The translations under genes and the position numbers were made by a program. Of a DNA stretch of 11,475 nucleotides, positions 1 through 6,359 are shown one piece after another; positions within the stretch are counted from its first letter, which is position 1, and the number at the start of each line of letters is the position of its first letter. The stretch spans positions 1 to 11,475 of the forward strand of contig DATBMY010000543.1 of the NCBI GenBank assembly GCA_036554605.1. Direction: 5' to 3'. The notes below the pieces were generated by a model, which saw only the letters and a list, made by a program, of their open reading frames with translations, was not told where the DNA came from and searched no databases. Origin of the DNA: DATBMY01 sp036554605. GTDB taxonomy: Bacteria; Acidobacteriota; Blastocatellia; UBA7656.

Positions 1-351
1 CAGCGCCGCCTCCTCCGAGATGACGTGCCCGAGCCGCTCGCCGATTGATTCGTTCCAGATTTCGGATGCGCGTATGGAGACGAAGCAGAGCATCTTCATC
101 AGCATCGGGTGCTCGGCGTTAGCCGTGAAGTCGCCCTGCTGGTAGGAGCGTACGGCAAAGATCTTGTTGACCTCGTCTTCGGAGAGGCCGGCGGCATCGA
201 GTTGATAAACGCGCGCGCAGAACGCCACGGCGACGATTGCCGCGATGAGGATCAGTTGCCTTGACCTGAGCTTATCGAGTAACCCCGCTTGCCTTGGAGA
301 TCGAATCTGGAAGTGATCATAACTCACCTCCAGATCATCAACGGTTTGCAT
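1..351 (-). CDS. GT39-type (ArnT/PMT-like) membrane glycosyltransferase, N-terminal part
   Basis: This is an open frame of 117 codons that continues past base 1, so only the N-terminus is visible. After about 33 polar residues comes a hydrophobic segment (LILIAAIVAVAF, about 34-45), the first membrane helix. Directly after it is the motif GLSEDEVNKIFAVRSYQQGD followed by ANAEHPMLMK. The acidic DE pair in the first periplasmic loop and the downstream EHP are typical of GT39/ArnT-type glycosyltransferases, which move sugars from polyprenyl-phosphate donors to protein or lipid at the outer face of the inner membrane. Family membership is recognised from the motif; substrate and acceptor are inference. 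The ATG at 351 has AAGGA almost touching it, which is poor spacing. A much better Shine-Dalgarno (324-331) serves an out-of-frame ATG at 320, so the start is uncertain. It lies downstream of, and in the same direction as, the radical SAM gene. Confidence 0.75.
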   Translation of the reverse strand, partial: MQTVDDLEVSYDHFQIRSPRQAGLLDKLRSRQLILIAAIVAVAFCARVYQLDAAGLSEDEVNKIFAVRSYQQGDFTANAEHPMLMKMLCFVSIRASEIWNESIGERLGHVISEEAAL

Positions 352-435
352 TCCTTCTATCCCCGACAGGTCTTTCAATTTCGGTCTCGCTCCGAGCAGC
401 CACGCCTGCCAGAGACGAGATAAACCGCAAAGGCA

Positions 436-463
436 CGCAGAGGTGAATCAACGCACCTCTGCG
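436..463. repeat. CGCAGAGGTG inverted repeat (intergenic hairpin)
   Basis: A perfect 10-bp inverted repeat: CGCAGAGGTG at 436-445 and CACCTCTGCG at 454-463, with an 8-nt loop. It is preceded by AACCGCAAAGGCA, so the block reads like the CGCAAAGG/CGCAGAGG intergenic repeats I recall from several bacterial phyla. It sits in the 223-bp gap between the end of the radical SAM gene (575) and the GT39 start (351). It could fold in minus-strand RNA, but no proper U-tract follows, so a terminator role is only possible. The rest of the gap (352-574) shows no gene I can support. Confidence 0.6.
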
Positions 464-474
464 CGCCTCCGGTC

Positions 475-494
475 GCCGCGGCGTCCTCCGCGGC
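475..494. repeat. GC-rich hairpin GCCGCGG/CCGCGGC
   Basis: A second, shorter inverted repeat in the same gap: GCCGCGG at 475-481 and CCGCGGC at 488-494, around a 6-nt loop. On the minus strand it comes before the CGCAGAGG hairpin, so the two could act together as a 3'-end structure for the radical SAM transcript. No U-run is present. It may be a chance product of GC-rich sequence. Confidence 0.35.
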
Positions 495-574
495 CTTATA
501 ACACGCGCACCGCCAAGCGGGCGTCAACAATAAGAGTGTCACAAAAACCGGCCGCTCACAAATCGAACGCGGCC

Positions 575-1879
575 TTAATCGAAGCTGCCCGTAGCGCCCT
601 GGAAGCCGCGCACGGCCTGCCTGAATACCCATTTTATTACGCGCAGGTCGTTATAGCAGAAGGCCAGGTTGTGATTGAGCGTCGAGAAGCAATGCGTCTG
701 GCACTCCTTCTTCATATCGTCGAGCTGCTCGACCTCGAACTTGTGGTCTTCAATCACGCCCCAGTCATACGTGGCAGAATACATCGGGAAGCAGGGCGCG
801 AGGCTCCCGTCTACGCGCACGATGACGTTATTCTGGCCCGCGCGGCAGTTCCACTCCTCGACCTTCCCGCGCATGAACTCCTTCATGTCTTGAAGGCGCT
901 TAACGGAGTTGACCATCTTGTACCCCGCGCGGTTCTTTTCGCTCAGCCAGTCGAGCAGCGCGTCGACCTGCGGCCAGTCCTCGCGCGTGATGAAGGTGCT
1001 GTTTTCATCGAGATGCTTGAAATGCTCCTGTTCGAGCATGGGCGATTCGTTGATGTGATAGTCGGTAGCTATGCGGTTTTCGTATGCTATCTCCGTCAGC
1101 ATCCGCACGTCATCCATATTGTTGCGGCAGATGTTGATGTTGAAGAAGACCGTGTAGCCATAGGTGTACTGTTTCTTTACCAGGTAATCGAAGTGCGCGC
1201 GCACGGGGTTGAGCGCTTTCGGCAGCCCCGGTTTTTCGTCGACCGAGTCGACGGCGAAATTGAATGTAGCCACCCCCGCGTCGGCCAGCCTGTCAATAAC
1301 GTCGGGCCGGAGCAGCCGCGCGTTGGTCGGCAGATAGACCCAGAAGCCTTTCTTCGCGGCATAGTAGACGACACGGTGCACAAAGTCCGGCCTCAGCAGC
1401 GGCTCGCCGCCCATCAAAGCCAGCACCCGGCACCCATTGTCGTGAAGCCAGTCGATAGAACGCCTGGCGACGTCCTCCGTCATGCCCTTGACTCGATTGT
1501 CAAAGGCCCAGCAGTAATGACAGTCCAGGTTGCACTTCCACTCCGTGAAAAGGTAGGCGATTATGGGGTGGAAATCGCCCGGCAATACCCGCGACTTCAG
1601 GTAAGGAAAGAGCCATCCGCGCATGGCCCGCAACACGTAGGGGACGGCCCATTTGCGTTTCGACGGCGGAATGTGCGGGCGGGCAGCGGCTTCGTTCGAG
1701 ATTCTCAGCAGGTCCGGGTGCTGAGGGAATACCGGCTCCGGAAATTTTTGCGGGTCCCCGTTGGGGGCTACTCTCGGCCTCGGCTCGCTCTCTTTCTTGA
1801 CCAGCAGCTGGTGAAGCTCGGTCGTTACGCGAAAGGACGGCGCGGCTTCGCTTGTATAAGGTCGAACGCCTTGATCCAT
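575..1879 (-). CDS. Radical SAM protein with SPASM/twitch-like C-terminal cysteines
   Basis: A 434-residue radical SAM enzyme. The [4Fe-4S]/SAM motif is CNLDCHYC (Cys116, Cys120, Cys123), followed by the SAM-binding GGEP at 157-160 and a TIM-barrel-like stretch to about 320. The C-terminal region carries Cys345, Cys363, Cys393, Cys397 and Cys408 (the central pair as CQTHC), which suggests an auxiliary Fe-S cluster as in SPASM or twitch domains. The N-terminal 100 residues are an extension with an aromatic, basic segment (VLRAMRGWLFPYLKSR) that could associate with the membrane. The start at 1879 is chosen because AGAAGGAGG lies 9 nt upstream; the ATG at 1886 in another frame is too close to it. 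Substrate unknown. Peptide or cofactor modification is common for this architecture, and the glycosyltransferase neighbours hint at an envelope-linked substrate (inference). No convincing promoter was found upstream. Confidence 0.85.
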   Translation of the reverse strand: MDQGVRPYTSEAAPSFRVTTELHQLLVKKESEPRPRVAPNGDPQKFPEPVFPQHPDLLRISNEAAARPHIPPSKRKWAVPYVLRAMRGWLFPYLKSRVLPGDFHPIIAYLFTEWKCNLDCHYCWAFDNRVKGMTEDVARRSIDWLHDNGCRVLALMGGEPLLRPDFVHRVVYYAAKKGFWVYLPTNARLLRPDVIDRLADAGVATFNFAVDSVDEKPGLPKALNPVRAHFDYLVKKQYTYGYTVFFNINICRNNMDDVRMLTEIAYENRIATDYHINESPMLEQEHFKHLDENSTFITREDWPQVDALLDWLSEKNRAGYKMVNSVKRLQDMKEFMRGKVEEWNCRAGQNNVIVRVDGSLAPCFPMYSATYDWGVIEDHKFEVEQLDDMKKECQTHCFSTLNHNLAFCYNDLRVIKWVFRQAVRGFQGATGSFD

Positions 1880-1972
1880 CGCTCATTGCCTCCTTCTAAT
1901 GGAAAAGCTCTAGCGTCACACTGCCGATGCTTACCGAAGATCAATACAAATAACCTCTGACGACCTGGACGC

Positions 1973-1998
1973 TCCGGCCTCGCTCTTCGGAGGCCGGA
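1973..1998. repeat. Perfect 9-bp hairpin between the membrane-protein and radical SAM genes
   Basis: TCCGGCCTC at 1973-1981 pairs with GAGGCCGGA at 1990-1998 around an 8-nt loop. It lies in the 223-bp gap (1880-2102) between the two minus-strand genes, about 105 bp past the stop of the upstream gene and about 95 bp before the radical SAM start. No U-tract follows in either direction, so it is not a standard intrinsic terminator. It could be an mRNA-stability or processing structure, or part of the radical SAM leader. Nothing else in this gap can be supported as a gene. Confidence 0.5.
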
Positions 1999-2102
1999 CC
2001 TCGCCATTCTCAAAATACACCATGCAAGATTTTCACTTCAAGCACATAAGCTGCCGTCATATTGAGAGATTCTTAAATCGAGATTATGCGCGCGGCCCGT
2101 TT

Positions 2103-3200
2103 TTACCGGATGGCTTCCGCGTCAATCTTAGATCGCGCAAGCCTCCACACCATTGCGGCGGTCAGGATCGCCAGCAGAACGTAGTTAAGCGCCCGCGCCG
2201 GGTACGGGATGTCGGACCACCCGGCGCGAATTATCGCCGTCACGAGCACCCCGCCAAAAAGCAGCAGATTAAATCTCAGGTCGGAAGCAATCTCGTGCTG
2301 GCTGGCCGCGCCTACCGCAAAGGGCTCTATGAGGTGCAGGCTCCTTTCCAGGCCACCGAGAAATGAAAATGGCAGCGTGAGAAGCATGAGCCTCGCCGCG
2401 TTTAATAGCGGGCCCGATGGCGCAACGCGGCCAAAGAGCTTCCTCATCGCGACCGTAAAGATGGGCCAGGCCGCAATCCACAACGTCAAAAGCATGTGCT
2501 GCGCGAAGCGGAATGGGCCGAGCGCCGCCAGCATTCCCGGATAAAGTAGCAGCGACGTTAAAGGAAAACTGCCGCCCCTGTAATCAAAAGCGTTGAAGCC
2601 GCTCGCGAAATAGAGGCGCGAGAAGACGAGCACGGCGACGGGCAAGGCGGCCAGGCTCAATAACCGTCTATCTCGCCTGTAGAGCATTACGGCGCAGGGA
2701 AGCGTGAGCATTATCCCGTACTCTTTGATTGCCGGCAGAATAATTGCAATCAGAAGGGCCGGAAAGATTCTTTGCTGCTGGAGCAGCAAGGCGGCCAGGC
2801 ATGCGAGCAACAGAAATGGCGGATCGACCACGATAGGCACGTTGCCATAGATGACGCCGAGATGTATGGAGAAGGCCGAGAGCGCGCACGTTTGATAGAT
2901 GGCCGGCGCCTTTTCGATGCGAAGAATTATCCAGACTATGACGACCGACCCGGCTAAGTATAAAGGGGTGAGAATATGAAATAACGTGATGATCGGCATC
3001 TCAAGGATAGAGGATATTGCGCCAACGAGTTGCGGCACCAGGAAACGAACGTCAAACGGCCGTCCAACGGTCTGATTGTCGGCCATGAGGTAATACATAA
3101 TCGAATCGAGGGCGACGCTATCTTTCCCGCCCTTGATGAAAAAGGCGTAAGAATAAAATGCGGCTCCTAATACTAACGCTGAGGCCAAGGCTCGACGCAT
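2103..3200 (-). CDS. Polytopic membrane protein, GT-C glycosyltransferase-like
   Basis: A 365-residue, very hydrophobic protein with roughly nine or ten predicted membrane helices by eye, beginning with a helix at about 5-22. No family is recognised with certainty. Features recalling GT-C type glycosyltransferases are an early polar loop with acidic residues (SVALDSIMYYLMADNQ) after the first helix, followed by RPFDVRFLVP, and a KEYG motif after a helix (LPAIKEYGIML), a position where GT39/GT87-type enzymes often carry a KE pair. The next helices are strongly aliphatic and the tail is basic (LARSKIDAEAIR). The ATG at 3200 is the only reasonable start: an in-frame TAA lies close upstream. No clear Shine-Dalgarno is seen. 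It is the first gene of the minus-strand group and is read from the divergent region at 3200-3398. An envelope glycan role is an inference from context. Confidence 0.75.
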   Translation of the reverse strand: MRRALASALVLGAAFYSYAFFIKGGKDSVALDSIMYYLMADNQTVGRPFDVRFLVPQLVGAISSILEMPIITLFHILTPLYLAGSVVIVWIILRIEKAPAIYQTCALSAFSIHLGVIYGNVPIVVDPPFLLLACLAALLLQQQRIFPALLIAIILPAIKEYGIMLTLPCAVMLYRRDRRLLSLAALPVAVLVFSRLYFASGFNAFDYRGGSFPLTSLLLYPGMLAALGPFRFAQHMLLTLWIAAWPIFTVAMRKLFGRVAPSGPLLNAARLMLLTLPFSFLGGLERSLHLIEPFAVGAASQHEIASDLRFNLLLFGGVLVTAIIRAGWSDIPYPARALNYVLLAILTAAMVWRLARSKIDAEAIR

Positions 3201-3271
3201 GATCTGATCGCGCGCACCGTCATTGAAGATTTAGAGGCTCCATGCTCGGGCGGGGCTTGCTGGTCGCACAC

Positions 3272-3301
3272 TTTATGCCCGTATCAAGCATACTTTGTCA
3301 A
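3272..3301 (-). promoter_or_regulatory. Candidate sigma70 promoter for the minus-strand membrane-protein gene
   Basis: On the minus strand there is a perfect -35 TTGACA (3301-3296), an 18-bp spacer and a -10-like CATAAA (3277-3272, four of six matching). The transcript would start near 3265, giving a leader of about 65 nt before the ATG at 3200. It lies back to back with the plus-strand promoter at 3321-3349. Confidence 0.45.
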
Positions 3302-3320
3302 TACGTAGAGTTTCTTAAGG

Positions 3321-3349
3321 TCGCCATTCCCGCGCGGGCGGTGTATAAT
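3321..3349 (+). promoter_or_regulatory. Sigma70-type promoter for the FG-GAP gene
   Basis: A perfect -10 TATAAT at 3344-3349, with TCGCCA (four of six matching TTGACA) at 3321-3326 and a 17-bp spacer. Transcription would start near 3356, about 40 nt before the ATG at 3398. This supports 3398 as the true start: the longer open frame beginning at 3242 would start upstream of the promoter. Confidence 0.6.
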
Positions 3350-3397
3350 TCTCAACCCTTTTGGGCATGCGCAGGATTATTCATCAAGAGGTTTGAA

Positions 3398-5728
3398 ATG
3401 AGAGTTGCAGTAGCGCGAACAGGGTTATTATTCGTCTTAATCGCTTCACTCATAATTCCGGCAAGTCAGGTTTGGGGTCAGAACGGGGGACAGGTCGAGC
3501 TTGCGGTCGACACTCAGGAATTTAATCAGGACGGCCTGCTCGTGCTCTACGGGGGACTGAGGCTTGGCGGCGATCTGGGATTGCCCGTCGGATGCGGCGA
3601 CCTCAACGGCGATGGGCGCGCCGACGTCATGTTCTGCCAGATGTACGGCAGCACAATCTCGCGTATAAACAACGGCATACTGAATATATATCTGAGCGAC
3701 GGCCGCGACAGCGGATTTGTCAACGGAGCGGATAACCCGTCAAGCATATTGCGAATAAACGGGGCCGGATCGGGCGATCTGCTCGGCACAAGCGTCTCGG
3801 CCAACGGCGATATAAACGGCGATGGGCTTCGCGATATAGTTGTCGGATCATCGGCGCAGGATGGCCCCTCCAACTCTCGCTTCAATGCGGGCGCGGCCTA
3901 TGTCATATACGGCGCGAGCCAGTTCAACCCGTCATCCGAGCTTTTCAACATCGATGGCAGCCCTTCGCCGGGCGTCACCGTCATCTACGGGCCTCAGACC
4001 AACGGGCGAATGGGGATATGGCTTGACGCGGGCGACCTCGACGGCGATGGGCTTTCGGACATAGTAATAGGCTCGGATCAACTGAGCGCCGATAACGAGC
4101 CGCACGTAGGCGGCGCGTACATAGTCTTTGGCTCACAGAACCTCCCGCAGGTAATCGATCTGGCCGCCCCCCCGGCCGGGGTGCGGGTGACGCGCGTGCG
4201 TGGAGCGGAGCGCGAAGACCACTGGGGCGCGGCGCTTCAGGTTGGCGACATCAATGATGACCAGATAGGCGATTTGATAATCGGCGGCTCGATCTTTCGA
4301 GATTCAGCCTCCTATGTCGATCCCGGCAGAGAAGACGGGCAGGGCGGCCTGTCACACGATTCGGCCGGGGCGAACTTTCAGGGGCGCATCAACTGCGGCG
4401 CGGTCATGGTGCTTTACGGAACTTCCGAATGGCCCGCCGAGGTTGACCTCGGCGCGCCGCCCGCGAACGCCACGCGCGTTTATGGAGCGCGCGAATTCGA
4501 CCTGCTCGGCTCGCAGGTCCATTTCGGCGATCTCAACGGCGATGGCCGCACCGAGCTTATAGTCGGCGCGCTTCAGGCGCAGGCGCCCGACCTGCGCGGC
4601 AATACCGGCGCGGTCTATATCATATACGGCTCGCCCAACCTGCCCGGCGCGACCATCGACCTGGCCAGCCCCGCATCTTCCGGGCTCACGATCAGCTCGA
4701 TATACGGCGAAGACCCGGCCGATTGCGCCGGAGACTCCGTGCGCGCATACGACATAAACAACGACGGGATGTTTGAGCTATTCATAGGCAGCCCCGAGCA
4801 CACGCTCGTGCCGGAAGACCTTAACGGAAAGATGGGACGAGTCGACGCGGGCGATACAAAATTCATCTTCGGCCGGCGCGATTTTCTTCCGCCGGTAGTC
4901 AAGCTCTGGGACCTGCCGGCGGGCTTTCGCGTGCTTCGGCTCGCGGGCGGCGACGGGGGCGACGAGTTCTCATACAGGCTGACGGGCGGCGACCTAGACG
5001 GCGACGGGTTTACCGACTATATCTCGAACGCAATGCATGCCGATGGGTTTAACAACGGCTTTTTCAACACGGGAGATGTATATATATTCAGCGGCCGAAA
5101 GCTCTCGGCCCGCTTCGATGAGCTTCCCGAGGACCCCGCCCCCACGCCCGTAATCGTTACGGCCACGCTCAACGCAGGCGGGCAAAACGTGCAGCAAGCC
5201 GAAGCGGGGCGAAGCGGCATGCGCATAGTTATAAGCGGCACGAACCTGCGCGCCGACACGGAGGTGGTTATAAACGGTAGCAGGGTCGTCTCGCATCTCG
5301 GGACATCGGGGCCGGACGCGGGCAGGATCATAGTCGAGCTGGACGAGAATCTCTCCATAAGAAACAGCGTCGGCCAGTTGCGAGTGCGCGCCCGCAACCT
5401 CGACCCCGCGCCTTCTCCGTTTTCAGCCGAAGCGGTTGCGGGGAGGCTGGTAGGGCCCGAGATCACGAGCATCAATCCGAAGATAAAATCGAACGGCCAG
5501 TTGCAGATTAAGATCAAGGGCGCGAACTTCCCGCCGAGCGGGACGGTCGAGATCACTACGATGGCTGGCGCGCCGGTGCGTCTAAAGGTGACCAACTTCC
5601 AGGACGATAACGATATAAAGGTAAAGATACGCTCAAGCGACGTGCCCGCGCGCGGCACGAGCCTTCGCGTTCGCGTTGTTAACGCTAGCGGTATAGCTTC
5701 GAATGAAGTGACGACTAGCGTCCCCTGA
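3398..5728 (+). CDS. Secreted FG-GAP/integrin-alpha-like seven-repeat beta-propeller with C-terminal IPT/TIG-like domains
   Basis: A 776-residue exported protein. Residues 1-27 form a signal peptide (basic MRVAVAR, hydrophobic core, cleavage probably after VWG). Seven FG-GAP repeats follow, each marked by a DxDxDG-type calcium loop near residues 67, 137, 212, 283, 377, 451 and 531 (for example GDLNGDGRAD, GDINGDGLRD, GDLDGDGLSD). The fourth (GDINDDQIGD) and sixth (YDINNDGMFE) are degenerate. Seven repeats are enough for one complete integrin-alpha-like propeller. Two Ig-like IPT/TIG-type domains follow at about 583-681 and 686-776, the first with the typical ISGTNL and VVING strands. Such proteins usually act in extracellular binding or adhesion; the ligand is unknown. 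The start at 3398 fits the signal peptide, AAGAGG 6 nt upstream and the promoter; the frame is open upstream to 3242 but that stretch is not signal-like. Isoleucine is coded mostly by ATA, unlike the radical SAM gene. Confidence 0.88.
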   Translation: MRVAVARTGLLFVLIASLIIPASQVWGQNGGQVELAVDTQEFNQDGLLVLYGGLRLGGDLGLPVGCGDLNGDGRADVMFCQMYGSTISRINNGILNIYLSDGRDSGFVNGADNPSSILRINGAGSGDLLGTSVSANGDINGDGLRDIVVGSSAQDGPSNSRFNAGAAYVIYGASQFNPSSELFNIDGSPSPGVTVIYGPQTNGRMGIWLDAGDLDGDGLSDIVIGSDQLSADNEPHVGGAYIVFGSQNLPQVIDLAAPPAGVRVTRVRGAEREDHWGAALQVGDINDDQIGDLIIGGSIFRDSASYVDPGREDGQGGLSHDSAGANFQGRINCGAVMVLYGTSEWPAEVDLGAPPANATRVYGAREFDLLGSQVHFGDLNGDGRTELIVGALQAQAPDLRGNTGAVYIIYGSPNLPGATIDLASPASSGLTISSIYGEDPADCAGDSVRAYDINNDGMFELFIGSPEHTLVPEDLNGKMGRVDAGDTKFIFGRRDFLPPVVKLWDLPAGFRVLRLAGGDGGDEFSYRLTGGDLDGDGFTDYISNAMHADGFNNGFFNTGDVYIFSGRKLSARFDELPEDPAPTPVIVTATLNAGGQNVQQAEAGRSGMRIVISGTNLRADTEVVINGSRVVSHLGTSGPDAGRIIVELDENLSIRNSVGQLRVRARNLDPAPSPFSAEAVAGRLVGPEITSINPKIKSNGQLQIKIKGANFPPSGTVEITTMAGAPVRLKVTNFQDDNDIKVKIRSSDVPARGTSLRVRVVNASGIASNEVTTSVP

Positions 5729-5812
5729 TTTTGGATTAAGGATGCGGGGTTATCAGCCTCTTTATAAACCCGCGTTATCTAATCCGAAATCCAAAATCCA
5801 AAATCCAAAATC
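5727..5812. repeat. Heptamer-based imperfect inverted repeat (ATCCAAA type), possible terminator
   Basis: The element begins within the stop codon of the FG-GAP gene. Outer arms GATTTTGGATTA (5727-5738) and TAATCCGAAATC (5780-5791) pair with one imperfect position. Inner arms GCGGGGTTAT (5744-5753) and ATAAACCCGC (5764-5773) also pair with one mismatch around a 10-nt loop. The right arm runs into a tandem array of one ATCCGAA and three ATCCAAA heptamers (5782-5809). It can fold into a long hairpin and may end the FG-GAP transcript. Its right edge lies 3 bp before the -35 box of the csp promoter. The repeated heptamer inside a palindrome suggests a dispersed intergenic repeat family rather than a simple terminator. 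Confidence 0.65.
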
Positions 5813-5815
5813 GTA

Positions 5816-5844
5816 TTGACACTATGGTGGCGGATGTGTAGGAT
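5816..5844 (+). promoter_or_regulatory. Sigma70-type promoter for the cold-shock gene
   Basis: A perfect TTGACA at 5816-5821, a 17-bp spacer and TAGGAT (four of six matching TATAAT) at 5839-5844. The predicted start near 5851 gives an untranslated leader of about 140 nt before the csp start at 5992. Long leaders are usual for cspA-type genes, whose mRNA structure responds to temperature. I did not find a recognisable cold-box sequence. Confidence 0.65.
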
Positions 5845-5884
5845 GTGCGAGTTTTGAATCAGCAGTAGTGTGAGGAGGAGTGAA

Positions 5885-5941
5885 GTGGAAGTTAAGGTTT
5901 TGCGCGTTTGTAAGTTTAACGGCGAACGCTCTTTGCTTTAG
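5885..5941 (+). other. Candidate 18-residue leader ORF upstream of csp
   Basis: A GTG codon at 5885 sits 6 nt after a near-consensus AGGAGG (5873-5878) and opens an 18-codon frame (VEVKVLRVCKFNGERSLL as read) that stops with TAG at 5939-5941, 50 nt before the csp start. Its ribosome-binding site is at least as good as that of csp itself. It could be a regulatory leader peptide or simply a chance ORF in a purine-rich leader. No family is recognised. Confidence 0.3.
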
Positions 5942-5991
5942 CTCCGGTCATCACGCTGCGAATTACTATAGATGAAAAAGGAGAAGAAGCA

Positions 5992-6195
5992 TTGAGAGAA
6001 ACAGGTACAGTCAAGTGGTTTAATGCTACCAAAGGGTATGGGTTCATCACCCGCTCGGGCGGCGAGGACGTTTTCGTCCACTACTCTGCCATCCAGATCG
6101 ATGGCTACAAGACGCTGAACGAGGGCCAGCCGGTCGAATTCACCCTGATACAGGGGCCGAAGGGACTTGCCGCGGCCAACGTCACGCCAGCCTAG
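5992..6195 (+). CDS. csp: Cold-shock protein (CspA family, single CSD)
   Basis: A 67-residue cytoplasmic protein that matches the cold-shock domain end to end: GTVKWFNATKGYGFI contains RNP1 (KGYGFI) and DVFVHYSAI contains RNP2, followed by the usual DGYKTLNEGQPVEF and GPKGLAAANV. Csp proteins bind single-stranded RNA and DNA and act as RNA chaperones in cold or general growth. The canonical FVHF is FVHY here, a conservative change. The start is TTG at 5992, with AAGGAG 8 nt upstream (5978-5983). A micro-ORF (ATG at 5972, read MKKEKKH) ends in TGA at 5993-5995, overlapping this TTG, so translational coupling is possible. Control is probably at the level of the long leader. A strong hairpin follows the gene, so it is likely monocistronic. 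Confidence 0.95.
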   Translation: MRETGTVKWFNATKGYGFITRSGGEDVFVHYSAIQIDGYKTLNEGQPVEFTLIQGPKGLAAANVTPA

Positions 6196-6210
6196 GTTGC
6201 ACAGAAAACG

Positions 6211-6250
6211 GGGGCGAGTCGGGTCCGCGAGCCCGCCTCGCCCCGGATTT
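6211..6250 (+). terminator. Hairpin terminator after csp
   Basis: GGGGCGAG (6211-6218) pairs with CTCGCCCC (6237-6244). After one mismatch the stem continues CGGG (6220-6223) with CCCG (6232-6235), leaving a small loop. It starts 15 nt after the csp stop. Only a short T stretch (ATTT) follows, so it may be a weak or U-poor intrinsic terminator. Confidence 0.6.
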
Positions 6251-6359
6251 GCCAGACCACTTAATCCTCGCTTTTTCCGCTTGTTTCCCCGCCCAATCTT
6301 ATGTGCTAGACTCTAGTTGCCAAAACTTACACGGCGATAACATGGGGAGCAACTCCGTT

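Noticed and set aside
1500..1886. 128-codon frame from the ATG at 1886 on the minus strand
   Set aside because: Its ATG is only 2 nt from AGGAGG, and the frame overlaps the radical SAM gene out of phase with an arginine- and serine-rich sequence of no known family.
443..1960. 505-codon open frame on the plus strand
   Set aside because: It lies antisense to the radical SAM gene, whose CNLDCHYC and GGEP motifs are clear. The plus translation has no recognisable domain and is explained by GC-rich codon structure.
3242..3397. 52-codon upstream extension of the FG-GAP gene
   Set aside because: It would begin upstream of the TATAAT promoter at 3344-3349 and would bury the signal peptide that starts at 3398.
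5017..5658. 213-codon open frame on the minus strand
   Set aside because: Antisense to the IPT-like end of the FG-GAP protein; no domain or promoter supports it.
5782..5812. Possible CRISPR-like array from tandem ATCCAAA repeats
   Set aside because: The units are 7-bp direct repeats with no spacers, far too short for a CRISPR array, and there are no cas genes.
6249..6359. N-terminal extension of the DUF6335-like protein from a TTG codon
   Set aside because: It overlaps the csp terminator region, has no ribosome-binding site, and its translation does not look like the family start.
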